DNA from: Pirellulales bacterium
GTDB lineage: Bacteria; Planctomycetota; Planctomycetia; Pirellulales; Thermoguttaceae
Reading direction: 5' to 3'
Length of the DNA stretch: 42,513 nt
Assembly (NCBI GenBank): GCA_016935315.1
Contig: JAFGRD010000040.1
Coordinates: 1-42,513, forward strand
Shown here: piece by piece, positions 19,250 to 27,026 of the stretch
Position numbering within the stretch: position 1 is the stretch's first letter
How the letters are laid out: each line of letters starts with the position of its first letter
Translations under genes and position numbers: made by a program
The notes under the pieces: model-generated
Databases searched by the model: none
What the model was told of the DNA's origin: nothing
The model's input: only the letters and a program-made list of their open reading frames with translations

Positions 19250-20281
19250 CTACAGCGTCGCCACTTCCACGTTGCTGAAGTTCCTTCGATAGGATTTCAT
19301 GTACTGGACCTTCTGCTGCAGCGCCTCGACGACGGCGCGCGAGAAATTGACTTTTTCGAACCTCTGGGCGCTCCCAAGACCGCCCGGGCTGAAGACGTTG
19401 ATCTCCATCAACCGGTTTTCCGCGATGTCCAGGCCCACCAGAAACATACCATCTTCGACCAACCGGGGCCGGACCATGTCGGCAAGTCGCAGCATGGCGT
19501 CGTCCACGGCGGCCCGGCGCAGTCTGCCGCCCGCGTGGATGTTGCTGCGGATGTCGTCTCCCGTGCGGATGCGTCGAAAGGCGGCGTGTCGGCCCTTGTA
19601 TTGCAGCGGAACGCCGTTCATCAGAAAAAGTCGCGTATCGCCCTCGGCCGCGGTCGGTAGATACTCCTGCGCAATCACGTACCCGTCGCGGCTGACGGCG
19701 CCGATGATCTCATCCAGGTTGTGCGCGTGTTCGGACCGGACAATAAACACGTTGGTCCCTCCGGAGCCCTGGAGCGGTTTGAGGATAAGCGTGCCTTCGC
19801 GCCGCAAGAACTCTTCGATGCGGGCGGGTGCGCGTGTGATTAGGGTCCGCGGTCGCACTTCCTCGGGCAACGTTTGCAGGTAGAGCTTGTTCATGGCCTT
19901 CGCCAAGCCGTTGGGATCGTTCAACACGATCACGCCGTGGCGCATGGCGAGCCGGCCGAAATGGATCCCGGCCGCCTGGGCCCACGGACGCTGCACCGAG
20001 GGATTGCTGCGCAGCAAGAGCACGTCCAGGTCGTCCACGGTAATCCACTGTTCGATTGCTCGGCGGGTCTTCAGAGTGTCGAGGAACCGGCGCGGCGTAT
20101 AGCGGCCACCCGGCACCGTGCGCGCCAAAGCGCCGACGGTGTCGTCGGGATTATAGGAGAAGTTCCCGGTGCTCATGACCCAGACGTCGTGTCCCAGGTT
20201 AACGCTTTCGGCGGCCAGACGATAAGTCGTCGCTCCGACCTCGCCGCTGTCCATCACGTTGACCACGAATCCGATTCGCAT
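19250..20281 (-). CDS. GshB-like ATP-grasp ligase (copy 2)
   Basis: 343 residues from ATG 20281, with GGAAGGAATC upstream. It is a paralogue of the next gene over nearly all its length: MRIGFVVNV start, NDPNGLAKA, Lys168 with PLQGSGG, the RSNIHAGG motif (245-252), Glu293/Asn295 in MEINVFSPGG, and the YMKSYRRNFSNV tail. All ATP and metal ligands expected for GshB-type ATP-grasp enzymes are kept, so both copies should be active. They differ most in residues 10-105, the region that would bind the first substrate, suggesting different substrates or successive steps. It lies 42 bases after the metallopeptidase gene, and 108 bases separate it from copy 1. Secondary alternative: RimK-type glutamate ligase. 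Confidence 0.85.
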   Translation of the reverse strand: MRIGFVVNVMDSGEVGATTYRLAAESVNLGHDVWVMSTGNFSYNPDDTVGALARTVPGGRYTPRRFLDTLKTRRAIEQWITVDDLDVLLLRSNPSVQRPWAQAAGIHFGRLAMRHGVIVLNDPNGLAKAMNKLYLQTLPEEVRPRTLITRAPARIEEFLRREGTLILKPLQGSGGTNVFIVRSEHAHNLDEIIGAVSRDGYVIAQEYLPTAAEGDTRLFLMNGVPLQYKGRHAAFRRIRTGDDIRSNIHAGGRLRRAAVDDAMLRLADMVRPRLVEDGMFLVGLDIAENRLMEINVFSPGGLGSAQRFEKVNFSRAVVEALQQKVQYMKSYRRNFSNVEVATL

Positions 20282-20323
20282 GATTCCTTCCGGCACCGGG
20301 TTGGGACTCGCGAAGCGCGCCGC

Positions 20324-22240
20324 CTACTTCACCAGGTCCAGGATGCCCAACTCTCGCGTCCGCAAAGTGGCCAACCGTTCAGCGGCTGCGATGCTCTCCA
20401 TGTACCGTGGTCGCAGCGGCGGATCGTGCAATACCTTGCGGAAGAGAAGCTCCTTGATGATCGGTACCTGACTTGCCGCAATCTTACCCACCCAGAGCGG
20501 CTTCAGGTCGTCGCCGTGTCCCAGGTACTTAAGGATCTGCCGAAGCCCTCTCAAGTAGATGGCGTCCTTGGTGAATCCTCCACCGCGGTAAATGCGCATG
20601 GTCGTCTTGAATACGCTCTGCTGCGGCAGGCCATACGTGTGGTGCAGCGTACGAAAGGTCTCGACAAACGAGGCACCCTCGGTCAACCGTCGGGCGGCCA
20701 CGACCCGCGCAGCCAACTGGCGCATTCGCGGATGGTCCAGGCCGCCGACCAGATACTCGGCCATCACCGCGAGCCCTTCCTGCAGCGCCTCGTAGCCCGC
20801 CAGGCCCGAGTAGAGCTGTCGAAACGGCTGTGCCCGGCCGTTGTAATACGTCAGCAAGTGCGTGCCGACCTCGTGCTGCAAGAGCGCCTCGACACGCGAC
20901 GGAGGCACGGTCGTGCTGCGATTGATCAGCAGCGCTCCCCGCGAAACCATGATCCCCACGACTCGGCCGGTGACTTCCACTCGCGGAGAGAAATCGGGCC
21001 ACTTGGCTCGGTAGTACTCGAATTCCGCTCTCGCCCGCTCCGCGAACGCCTTGGCGGTGAGCGGCGATTTGGCCGACGGGCGATTCGGTTCTTGCGGCAA
21101 CCGCTTCAGCAGTTCAATCGCAAGCTGGAGCAAGTCGTCCTCGACGCCGCCGTAGAGCTGGAGGCTGCCGTAGAGGAACCGCGGCGTATCGCGCTCGGCA
21201 AGCATCGTGATCTTGCGGTCCAGCTCCCATTGCTTCTCTTGAAAAACGTGCTGCAGTGCCGGGTCTTCCACTCGCTCGATGGGGATCTGATAGAGCTGAC
21301 GTTTGAGCAGAGACGGATCGAAGGGCGTGGGGCGATAGTGGAACTCCGGGACTCGCTCGAACCCGGCCTGCCTAAACCCCTGCCAGGCATCGTCCGCATT
21401 GACGGGTGTCAGTTGCAGCAGGAAATCGAAGGCGTTGCTGACCTCGGCCAACTGCCCGTCGATTTCCCAGACGGCTCTGACCACGGCACGTCGCCCCAAC
21501 TCGTGGTAGTGGGGCGGTCTGTGCGTGGTCTGCGAGAGCGTGAAGCGATAGAATGTCTGTCGGAGCGCCTGCCCCAGACTGCGGCGAAACTGCCGCATCA
21601 GAAGGGGGAACTCGGCGCCCGTCTTCAGATCGCGATAGACGGGCGGCACCACCAACCCAACGGTGAAAAGACCCAGGCCGGCCGCGTCCCGGGGGCTGAC
21701 CAGCGTCGGCATGCCCGGCGGAGCGGGCCGGCGGTCGTCGACAACCTCGACCTCAACGGCCTGCTTGAGCACGCGGATACGTCTGAGCCGGCGCGCCAGC
21801 ACGTCGAGGCTTTTGGCCAGCGTCCCAGTGGGGGGAGCCACGACCTGGAACGCTGGAGGCACGGAGGGAACGGCCGGGTCGGCCGACTGGCTCCCGCTGG
21901 GTCCCGCCCAGATTTCCACGATCAGAAATGCCCCAAATTCCGCCAGCATCGTCTTCCCGAGGCGGACCACCAGGCTGGAAACGGCCCGGCGATGCTTTGA
22001 CGATCCAGGCGCAATCAGGTACGACGCTTCGCCCTTGGCGAGCCGCTCCGTGCCCAAATCGTCCGTGCCGGGCGGACGGCGGTAGACGCACAGGAAAGGC
22101 AATTGCCGATCCATGTGCAGGCGCCCTTTGTCCGGAAGCGTTCGCCGAACCCGCTTGTTCTGCGACAACCGACGACAGACCGTGTCGATCAGTGCGGGAG
22201 AGATCTCACGTCTGGAGTTGGCTGCTCGTTTGCGTGCCAT
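20324..22240 (-). CDS. DUF1704 (QEGLA/MATCAP-type) zinc metallopeptidase
   Basis: 638 residues from ATG 22240, with GAGGTGAGG about 12 bases upstream. The C-terminal half carries the metal site HEVGTH (456-461, HExxxH) and the QEGLA signature (487-491) that supplies the third Glu ligand; this is the DUF1704 family. Its animal member MATCAP removes the last tyrosine of alpha-tubulin, so the fold is that of a C-terminal exopeptidase. Residues 1-240 are the usual N-terminal region (QLPFLCVYRRPPGTDDLGTE). No signal peptide is present. It is first in an operon with two ATP-grasp ligases, which suggests one partner adds and the other removes a C-terminal residue, an inference. A 103-bp palindromic repeat begins 24 bases upstream of the start codon. 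Confidence 0.88.
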   Translation of the reverse strand: MARKRAANSRREISPALIDTVCRRLSQNKRVRRTLPDKGRLHMDRQLPFLCVYRRPPGTDDLGTERLAKGEASYLIAPGSSKHRRAVSSLVVRLGKTMLAEFGAFLIVEIWAGPSGSQSADPAVPSVPPAFQVVAPPTGTLAKSLDVLARRLRRIRVLKQAVEVEVVDDRRPAPPGMPTLVSPRDAAGLGLFTVGLVVPPVYRDLKTGAEFPLLMRQFRRSLGQALRQTFYRFTLSQTTHRPPHYHELGRRAVVRAVWEIDGQLAEVSNAFDFLLQLTPVNADDAWQGFRQAGFERVPEFHYRPTPFDPSLLKRQLYQIPIERVEDPALQHVFQEKQWELDRKITMLAERDTPRFLYGSLQLYGGVEDDLLQLAIELLKRLPQEPNRPSAKSPLTAKAFAERARAEFEYYRAKWPDFSPRVEVTGRVVGIMVSRGALLINRSTTVPPSRVEALLQHEVGTHLLTYYNGRAQPFRQLYSGLAGYEALQEGLAVMAEYLVGGLDHPRMRQLAARVVAARRLTEGASFVETFRTLHHTYGLPQQSVFKTTMRIYRGGGFTKDAIYLRGLRQILKYLGHGDDLKPLWVGKIAASQVPIIKELLFRKVLHDPPLRPRYMESIAAAERLATLRTRELGILDLVK

Positions 22241-22263
22241 CAGAAACGCTTACCTCACCTCAT

Positions 22264-22366
22264 TATTGACGTTTGCACAGTCAATGCGCGAAAGCGAGCA
22301 ACGGGAGCCCGAGTTTCCCGGCCTCCCGTTGGGCGGCCTTGATCATTCGCAATGCAAACGTCAATA
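22264..22366 (+). repeat. 103-bp palindromic repeat, copy A
   Basis: Begins TATTGACGTTTGC (22264-22276) and ends with the perfect complement GCAAACGTCAATA (22354-22366). An inner arm pair CAACGGGAG/CTCCCGTTG surrounds a loop of about 14 bases. The full element can fold into one interrupted hairpin. It lies 24 bases upstream of the DUF1704 start, so it is probably within or just before that gene's leader. Confidence 0.88.
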
Positions 22367-22638
22367 GCGGGCCGGCAGCGAGGCCGTATCGGGGCCGTGG
22401 CTACAATGGTTAGTAGATGACGGGTCATTGGGCAGAGCCCGCGCGTCGGCCCCCCGTCGCACATCGAAGCCGATCGTTGGTGCGATGTGTCCAGGCCGTG
22501 CTCCGTCTTGGGCCCAACCACTTGGGAAACCCTCGCTGCTGGTCTGAAGCTCTTCGCTGGTTCGGGATCAGCCAGCGGCCGACGGGCGTGCCATACGGGG
22601 CTATCCAGCTGGACGAAACCTGTTGTCTCACCGAAGCT

Positions 22639-22741
22639 TATTGACGCTTTCACACTCAAGGCGCGAGGGCGACCAACGGGAGCCCGACCTGTCCGGCCTC
22701 CCGTTGGTTGCCCTGGATCATCCACAATGCAAACATCCATA
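22639..22741 (+). repeat. 103-bp palindromic repeat, copy B
   Basis: Same length and orientation as copy A: it begins TATTGACGCTTTC, ends GCAAACATCCATA, and keeps the inner arms CCAACGGGAG/CTCCCGTTGG intact. The outer arms pair less well than in copy A, indicating an older or relaxed copy. Confidence 0.87.
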
Positions 22742-23047
22742 CGCAAGCAATCGGGGGCCTTGCTCGCCGAAATGCCCGGACAGAATCCACTTGTATCGTG
22801 TTTATTCTAATCGACGTAAATCGAAGTGCCAACGAGACTTTTCGGCTACCGGCCGCGGCGGAGTATCAGAATCTCCAGCCGACTCGTCAGGTAAGGCCAT
22901 TCGGTCTCCGGCCGCCGACGGCGCAGAACAAGACGGCATTCTGCCCAAACGCCGGGCGCGCACCACCGCCCCGCAGACCAGGCATCTTCTGCCAAGATCC
23001 CATCATCCCTGTTTTGCCGTCCCCCTTTTCCTTCCCGGTCGACGACC

Positions 23048-23053
23048 TACAAT
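23048..23053 (+). promoter_or_regulatory. Candidate -10 element, possible leaderless start
   Basis: TACAAT lies with its last base six bases before the A of the glycosyltransferase ATG (23060). If it is used, the transcript would begin on or beside the start codon. No good -35 is seen at normal spacing, so support is weak. Confidence 0.3.
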
Positions 23054-23059
23054 AATGGC

Positions 23060-23797
23060 ATGATCGAGCGAATGCTGACGGCTCTGCCCGTCTACAACGA
23101 GGTTGACCACGTCGCAGAGGTCCTGGACGAGGCCCTGCGCTATAGCCGCGAAGTCCTGGTCGTCGACGACGGCTCGACTGACGGAACCTCTGCGGTGTTG
23201 GCCGCGCGGAACGACATTCAGGTCGTTACCCACCCTGAAAACCGGGGATATGGGGCGGCCGTCCGATCAGCGTTCGAGTATGCCGCGGCCGGCTCGTACG
23301 ACGTGCTGGTGACGATCGATTGCGACGGCCAGCACGAACCGCAGCGGATTCCCCGTTTCATCGAGGCCTGTGCTCAGGCCGACGTGGTCTCGGGCAGCCG
23401 CTATCTGCAGCGGTTTCGCGGCGACAGCCGGCCCCCCGACGACCGCCGTCGGATCAACCGATTGATTACCGAGGAGTTGAACCAGCGGTTAGGGCTGCGT
23501 CTGACCGACGCCTTCTGCGGGTTCAAGGCCTACCGAGTTCCGGCGGTCGCCCAGATCGAGCTGACCGAGACCGGCTACGCCATGCCGTTGGAGTTCTGGG
23601 GTCGGGCGGCCGAGTTGGGGCTGCGAATCGTCGAGTTGCCGGTCCCGTTGATCTATCTGGACGAGCGTCGCTCCTTCGGAGGGTCGCTGGATCAGGCCGA
23701 AGTTCGGCTGGACGTGTACCGACAAGTGTTGCGGAAGGCCCTCGGAACTCGGCCGCATTTCGCGGCGGTCTCGTGTTCGTGCTCAGCGGCCCCGTGA
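23060..23797 (+). CDS. Family 2 glycosyltransferase
   Basis: 245 residues with a GT-A fold: VYNEVDHVAEVLDE near the N-terminus, nucleotide-binding DDGSTDGT (36-43), and the metal-binding DCDGQHEP (87-94) containing the DxD-type Asp pair. DAFCGFKAYR and the GYAMPLEFWGRA region are typical of dolichyl-phosphate mannose synthase-like members of GT2. No membrane span follows, so it is a soluble or peripheral enzyme that transfers a sugar from a nucleotide donor, possibly to a lipid phosphate. The stop TGA (23795-23797) overlaps the next start by one base, indicating translational coupling. No ribosome binding site precedes ATG 23060; see the -10 note. The acceptor is unknown. Confidence 0.88.
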   Translation: MIERMLTALPVYNEVDHVAEVLDEALRYSREVLVVDDGSTDGTSAVLAARNDIQVVTHPENRGYGAAVRSAFEYAAAGSYDVLVTIDCDGQHEPQRIPRFIEACAQADVVSGSRYLQRFRGDSRPPDDRRRINRLITEELNQRLGLRLTDAFCGFKAYRVPAVAQIELTETGYAMPLEFWGRAAELGLRIVELPVPLIYLDERRSFGGSLDQAEVRLDVYRQVLRKALGTRPHFAAVSCSCSAAP

Positions 23798-25446
23798 TGC
23801 ATGAAAGACCTGGCCGCATGGCAGTCTGTCCGAGGCAACTCGCATATCGGCCGTTGCGTGTCCCGCGGGAAGACGGCACGGCGCTGATCGAGCCGCCGTT
23901 TGACGAAATCGCCTCGTTGGTTGAAGAAAACGTTCGACTTCGCGGCACATATGCCTACGATGTTCAGGGGCGTTCGCTGGCCGAGCTCGCGGGGCAGGCC
24001 CGCCGCGAACTGCTCGACGAAGCCCGGCAGTGGACTACGGCCTATCGCGACGTGGAGGCGGCGGACGCCACGGGGTTGATCTTCCTGGCCGGGCACCAGC
24101 CACAACTGTTTCACCCAGGTGTTTGGCTGAAAAACTTCGCTTTGGGTGCTCTTGCCCGGCGCCACGGGGCGGTGGCCGTCAACCTGCTGATCGACAGCGA
24201 CACGATCAAGGAAACGTCGCTGAGCGTGCCTTCCGGGTCGGTCGCACAGCCGCACGTCGAGGCCGTTGCCTTCGACCGCTCGATGCCGAAGGTCCCGTAC
24301 GAACAGCGGAAGGTCGTCGATCGCGAGCTGTTTGCCGAATTCGGCCGCCGCGTGGCGGAGCGCCTGTCGACGTTGGTCCCCGATCCGATGATCGACGTGT
24401 ACTGGCCGCTGGCACGGGAGCAAATGCGGCAAACCGCCAAGTTGGGGGCATGCCTGGCCCAATCCCGACACCGGCTGGAAGGGCAATGGGGGCTGCAAAC
24501 GCTGGAGATCCCTCAGAGTCGGGTGTGCGACGGTGAGCCGTTCGGCTGGTTTGCGGCACACTTGTTGGCCCGGCTCCCGGAGGTTCGGGAGACCTATAAC
24601 CAGACGGTTCGGGAGTATCGCCAGGTGCATCGCATCCGCAGCGCGGCCCATCCGGTGCCCGACTTGTCGGCCGACGGCGAGTGGCTGGAATCCCCATTGT
24701 GGGTGTTCTCGGCCGAAGATCCCCGACGCCGGCCGCTGTTTGCCCGACGCCGAAACGATGGCCTTTTGCTGTCCAACGGGCATGGCTGGAAAAGCGAACT
24801 CGCGCTAAGCGGCAGTCGGGACGCGGCGGCGGCCGTCGAGCAACTTGCCGGGCTCCGCCGCCGGGGCGTGAAGATCCGCTCTCGGGCGCTGATTACAACA
24901 CTGTGGGCTCGGCTCGTGTTGGGCGACCTGTTCGTGCATGGCATCGGCGGGGCGAAGTACGATCACGTCACCGACGCCCTGATCGAACGGCTGTTCGGGC
25001 TGAAGCCGCCGGGTTTCATGATCCTCTCGGGCACGCTGCACCTGCCGATCGAGCGCCCGCGGGCGACGGCTGAACACGCTCAGGTTATCCGCCAGCAGTT
25101 GCGTCAACTCGTTTACCATCCCGAACGGTACGTCGATCTGAGCAGTGCATGCTATGAACGGGTGACAGACGACCCAAATGCGTTGGTAGCCGCCAAACTT
25201 CGGTGGACCCAGACAGGTCAAACTCCCCAGAACGCGCGTGCCCGCTGCCGGGCGATCCGCCAGATCAACCGGGCGTTGCAGCCTTGGGTCGCCCAGCGGC
25301 GGGAACAACTGTTGCGGCGGCAGGCCCAAATGGCACGCGCCTTGCAGGCCGAAAACGTGCTGGGCCGGCGCGACTATGGATTCTGCCTCTATCCGGAGCG
25401 CACTTTTCGGGAATTCCTGCGGCGGTTACTTCCCAACAGCCGCTGA
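23797..25446 (+). CDS. Conserved protein of uncertain function, faintly BshC-like
   Basis: 549 residues if started at ATG 23797, which overlaps the glycosyltransferase stop (TGATG); ATG 23818 (MAVCPRQLAYRPL) is an alternative that removes seven residues. Recognisable points are LAGHQPQLFHPGVWLKNFAL (97-116), DSDTIKE (133-139) and LFVHGIGGAKYDHVTDALIE (about 377-396). The GHQPxLFxPG phrase, the following long-helix region and the IGGxKY block recall the bacillithiol synthase BshC family, which adds cysteine to a glucosamine-malate. I cannot confirm this by eye, and the other Bsh genes are absent. No signal peptide or membrane span is present. Coupling with a glycosyltransferase is consistent with a sugar-linked small molecule. 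The function should be treated as unknown. Confidence 0.7.
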   Translation: MHERPGRMAVCPRQLAYRPLRVPREDGTALIEPPFDEIASLVEENVRLRGTYAYDVQGRSLAELAGQARRELLDEARQWTTAYRDVEAADATGLIFLAGHQPQLFHPGVWLKNFALGALARRHGAVAVNLLIDSDTIKETSLSVPSGSVAQPHVEAVAFDRSMPKVPYEQRKVVDRELFAEFGRRVAERLSTLVPDPMIDVYWPLAREQMRQTAKLGACLAQSRHRLEGQWGLQTLEIPQSRVCDGEPFGWFAAHLLARLPEVRETYNQTVREYRQVHRIRSAAHPVPDLSADGEWLESPLWVFSAEDPRRRPLFARRRNDGLLLSNGHGWKSELALSGSRDAAAAVEQLAGLRRRGVKIRSRALITTLWARLVLGDLFVHGIGGAKYDHVTDALIERLFGLKPPGFMILSGTLHLPIERPRATAEHAQVIRQQLRQLVYHPERYVDLSSACYERVTDDPNALVAAKLRWTQTGQTPQNARARCRAIRQINRALQPWVAQRREQLLRRQAQMARALQAENVLGRRDYGFCLYPERTFREFLRRLLPNSR

Positions 25447-25591
25447 ACGTGGTCTGATACAGGCGAGGGACAGCAGCGATCGCTGCGCGATGTCCGGGCT
25501 GGTGGCACCGGCGCTGTGCAAGCACCTCGGATTTCTGTAGACTCCAAGCCGGTGACGGATCGTTCCGCGCTCAAAGAAGGGATTCGCGCCG

Positions 25592-26917
25592 ATGGACACT
25601 GGAGCTTCTTCGTCAATGCCCGCCGCAAGGGCAGACAGGCAGCGCCGCCGCCGAAGCGGGATGCCGTTGGTTCCGGCCGGCGGCGGCGATCATCCTGCCA
25701 TCTTCTTCTTCCTGACTGGCGTTTTTCAGGGGCCGACGCGGAACGAATTCAGGGCCTCGCTGGAGGACCCCTTCTACGAACCGCACGATCGGCTGCTGAT
25801 CAAGCTCGGCAATCGAATCGCCGGACACGTCCATGTGACCCACCGCGTGATGCAGTTCGGCCCCGTCCAAATTCCCGCTGCCGGGATCGGCCACCTGGCC
25901 GTGCTGCCGGAATGCCGCGGTGCGGGCCACGGCAGCCATTTGCTGGCCGCGGCCGAGAATCACATGGTGCGAAGCGGGGCCTTGATCGGCTTGCTGCGAA
26001 CGTCGATCCCCCATTTCTTCCGCCGCACCGGTTGGGCCATGTGCGGCCGGCACGACTACAGCCGCGCCGACGCCCGCGCCGTGCTGTCCGGATTGCTGGA
26101 TCGGGGGCTGGCCAAGCACCGGCGGCGGCGTCTGCAAATCCGCCCGTGGCGACGCTGGGAACAGGCCGCTCTGGTGCGGATCTACAACCAGAACATCAAA
26201 GCGACGTATGGCCGGCTGGAGCGGACCGAAGCCTACTGGCAATGGCTGGTGCGCCGCCAGGCGTACGACCAGATCTACGTCGCGCTGGACGGCCCCGATC
26301 TGCTGGAGTTGGAGGAAGTCAATACGCGGATCGTCGGCTATGCCGTGACCCGGGGCGAGAAGATCATCGAGGTCCTGGCCGATCCCGACCATCGCCGGGC
26401 CGCGGCCGAGTTGTTGGCGCGCTGCTGCGGCGACGCCATTGAGCACGACCGTCACGGAATCGTGCTGCATGGGCCAAAGAGCGGTTCGCTGCACAAGGTG
26501 TTTCGCGCCGCTGGCGGCCAAAACTACCACCGCGAATCCGACTGCGGTGAGGTCTACATGGCCCGGCTGTTGGAACCGTTGAAGCTTCTGCGCCACCTGG
26601 AAGGCCAGTTCCGACGTCGTGCCGACGAAGCCGGCTTGGCGCGCCCGCTGGAATTGGGCCTGTTGGTCGAGGGCAAGAAGTACTGCGTGCAAGTCAATTC
26701 GCAGAACGTCCGAGTGGTCTCGCGGCGATTGGGCCGCAGCTATCTGCAGATGAATGTGGCCGATTTCACGCGACTGGTGCTCGGGCAACTCGATTGGAAA
26801 TGCGCGTCCGCCGCGGGTCTGGTGAAGGCGTCGACCGCTTTGTCCCTCCAGGCCGCGCGTGTGCTCTTCCCTCGGCTCCCGCTGTGGCGTCCGCCGCTGG
26901 ACGACCTGCAGGCGTAG
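25592..26917 (+). CDS. Eis-like GNAT acetyltransferase
   Basis: 441 residues from ATG 25592, with GAAGGGA about ten bases upstream. Residues 45-130 form a GNAT domain with the acetyl-CoA loop LAVLPECRGAGHGSHLL (102-118). A second, degenerate GNAT-like half follows (150-300), and the last 100 residues (LELGLLVEGKKYCVQVNSQNV) resemble the sterol-carrier-like domain found at the C-terminus of Eis proteins. Eis enzymes acetylate amines, including aminoglycosides in mycobacteria. The first 25 residues are basic and disordered, so a start at Met24 (MPLVPAGGGD) is possible. It follows the BshC-like gene by 145 bases on the same strand and may be part of the same unit. Confidence 0.78.
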   Translation: MDTGASSSMPAARADRQRRRRSGMPLVPAGGGDHPAIFFFLTGVFQGPTRNEFRASLEDPFYEPHDRLLIKLGNRIAGHVHVTHRVMQFGPVQIPAAGIGHLAVLPECRGAGHGSHLLAAAENHMVRSGALIGLLRTSIPHFFRRTGWAMCGRHDYSRADARAVLSGLLDRGLAKHRRRRLQIRPWRRWEQAALVRIYNQNIKATYGRLERTEAYWQWLVRRQAYDQIYVALDGPDLLELEEVNTRIVGYAVTRGEKIIEVLADPDHRRAAAELLARCCGDAIEHDRHGIVLHGPKSGSLHKVFRAAGGQNYHRESDCGEVYMARLLEPLKLLRHLEGQFRRRADEAGLARPLELGLLVEGKKYCVQVNSQNVRVVSRRLGRSYLQMNVADFTRLVLGQLDWKCASAAGLVKASTALSLQAARVLFPRLPLWRPPLDDLQA

Positions 26918-26950
26918 AGCGGGGCTGGTGTATGATCGCGGCCGCTGGTG

Positions 26951-26956
26951 TATAAT
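26951..26956 (+). promoter_or_regulatory. Candidate -10 element
   Basis: TATAAT lies 71 bases before the beta-helix gene start. Twenty bases earlier, TATGAT (26931-26936) occurs in the same context, GCTGGTGTAT, so a short segment appears duplicated. No clear -35 is seen. Confidence 0.35.
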
Positions 26957-27026
26957 GGCCGGCGTTACGCGGACCATCATGCCGTTCAAGCCAATCCAGC
27001 ACACCAAGCCCCACCGGAGACCACCC

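Larger units (their letters stand above)
22241..23059. other. Divergent intergenic region carrying two palindromic repeats
   Basis: These 819 bases separate the DUF1704 operon (minus) from the glycosyltransferase operon (plus). They hold two full 103-bp repeats, at 22264 and 22639, in the same orientation with 272 bases between. Short frames exist throughout, since the repeats are open on both strands, but none resembles a protein. TACAAT at 22402-22407 resembles a -10 box without a gene to serve. Confidence 0.6.

Noticed and set aside
19874-22000. Plus-strand 708-residue frame opposite the DUF1704 gene
   Set aside because: The opposite strand has zinc-site and QEGLA motifs and proper ribosome binding sites; this frame has none.
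22255-22746. Minus-strand frame reading through both 103-bp repeats, giving similar peptides from each copy
   Set aside because: The similarity follows from the repeated DNA; the element is open on both strands and has no start signals, so coding is not supported.
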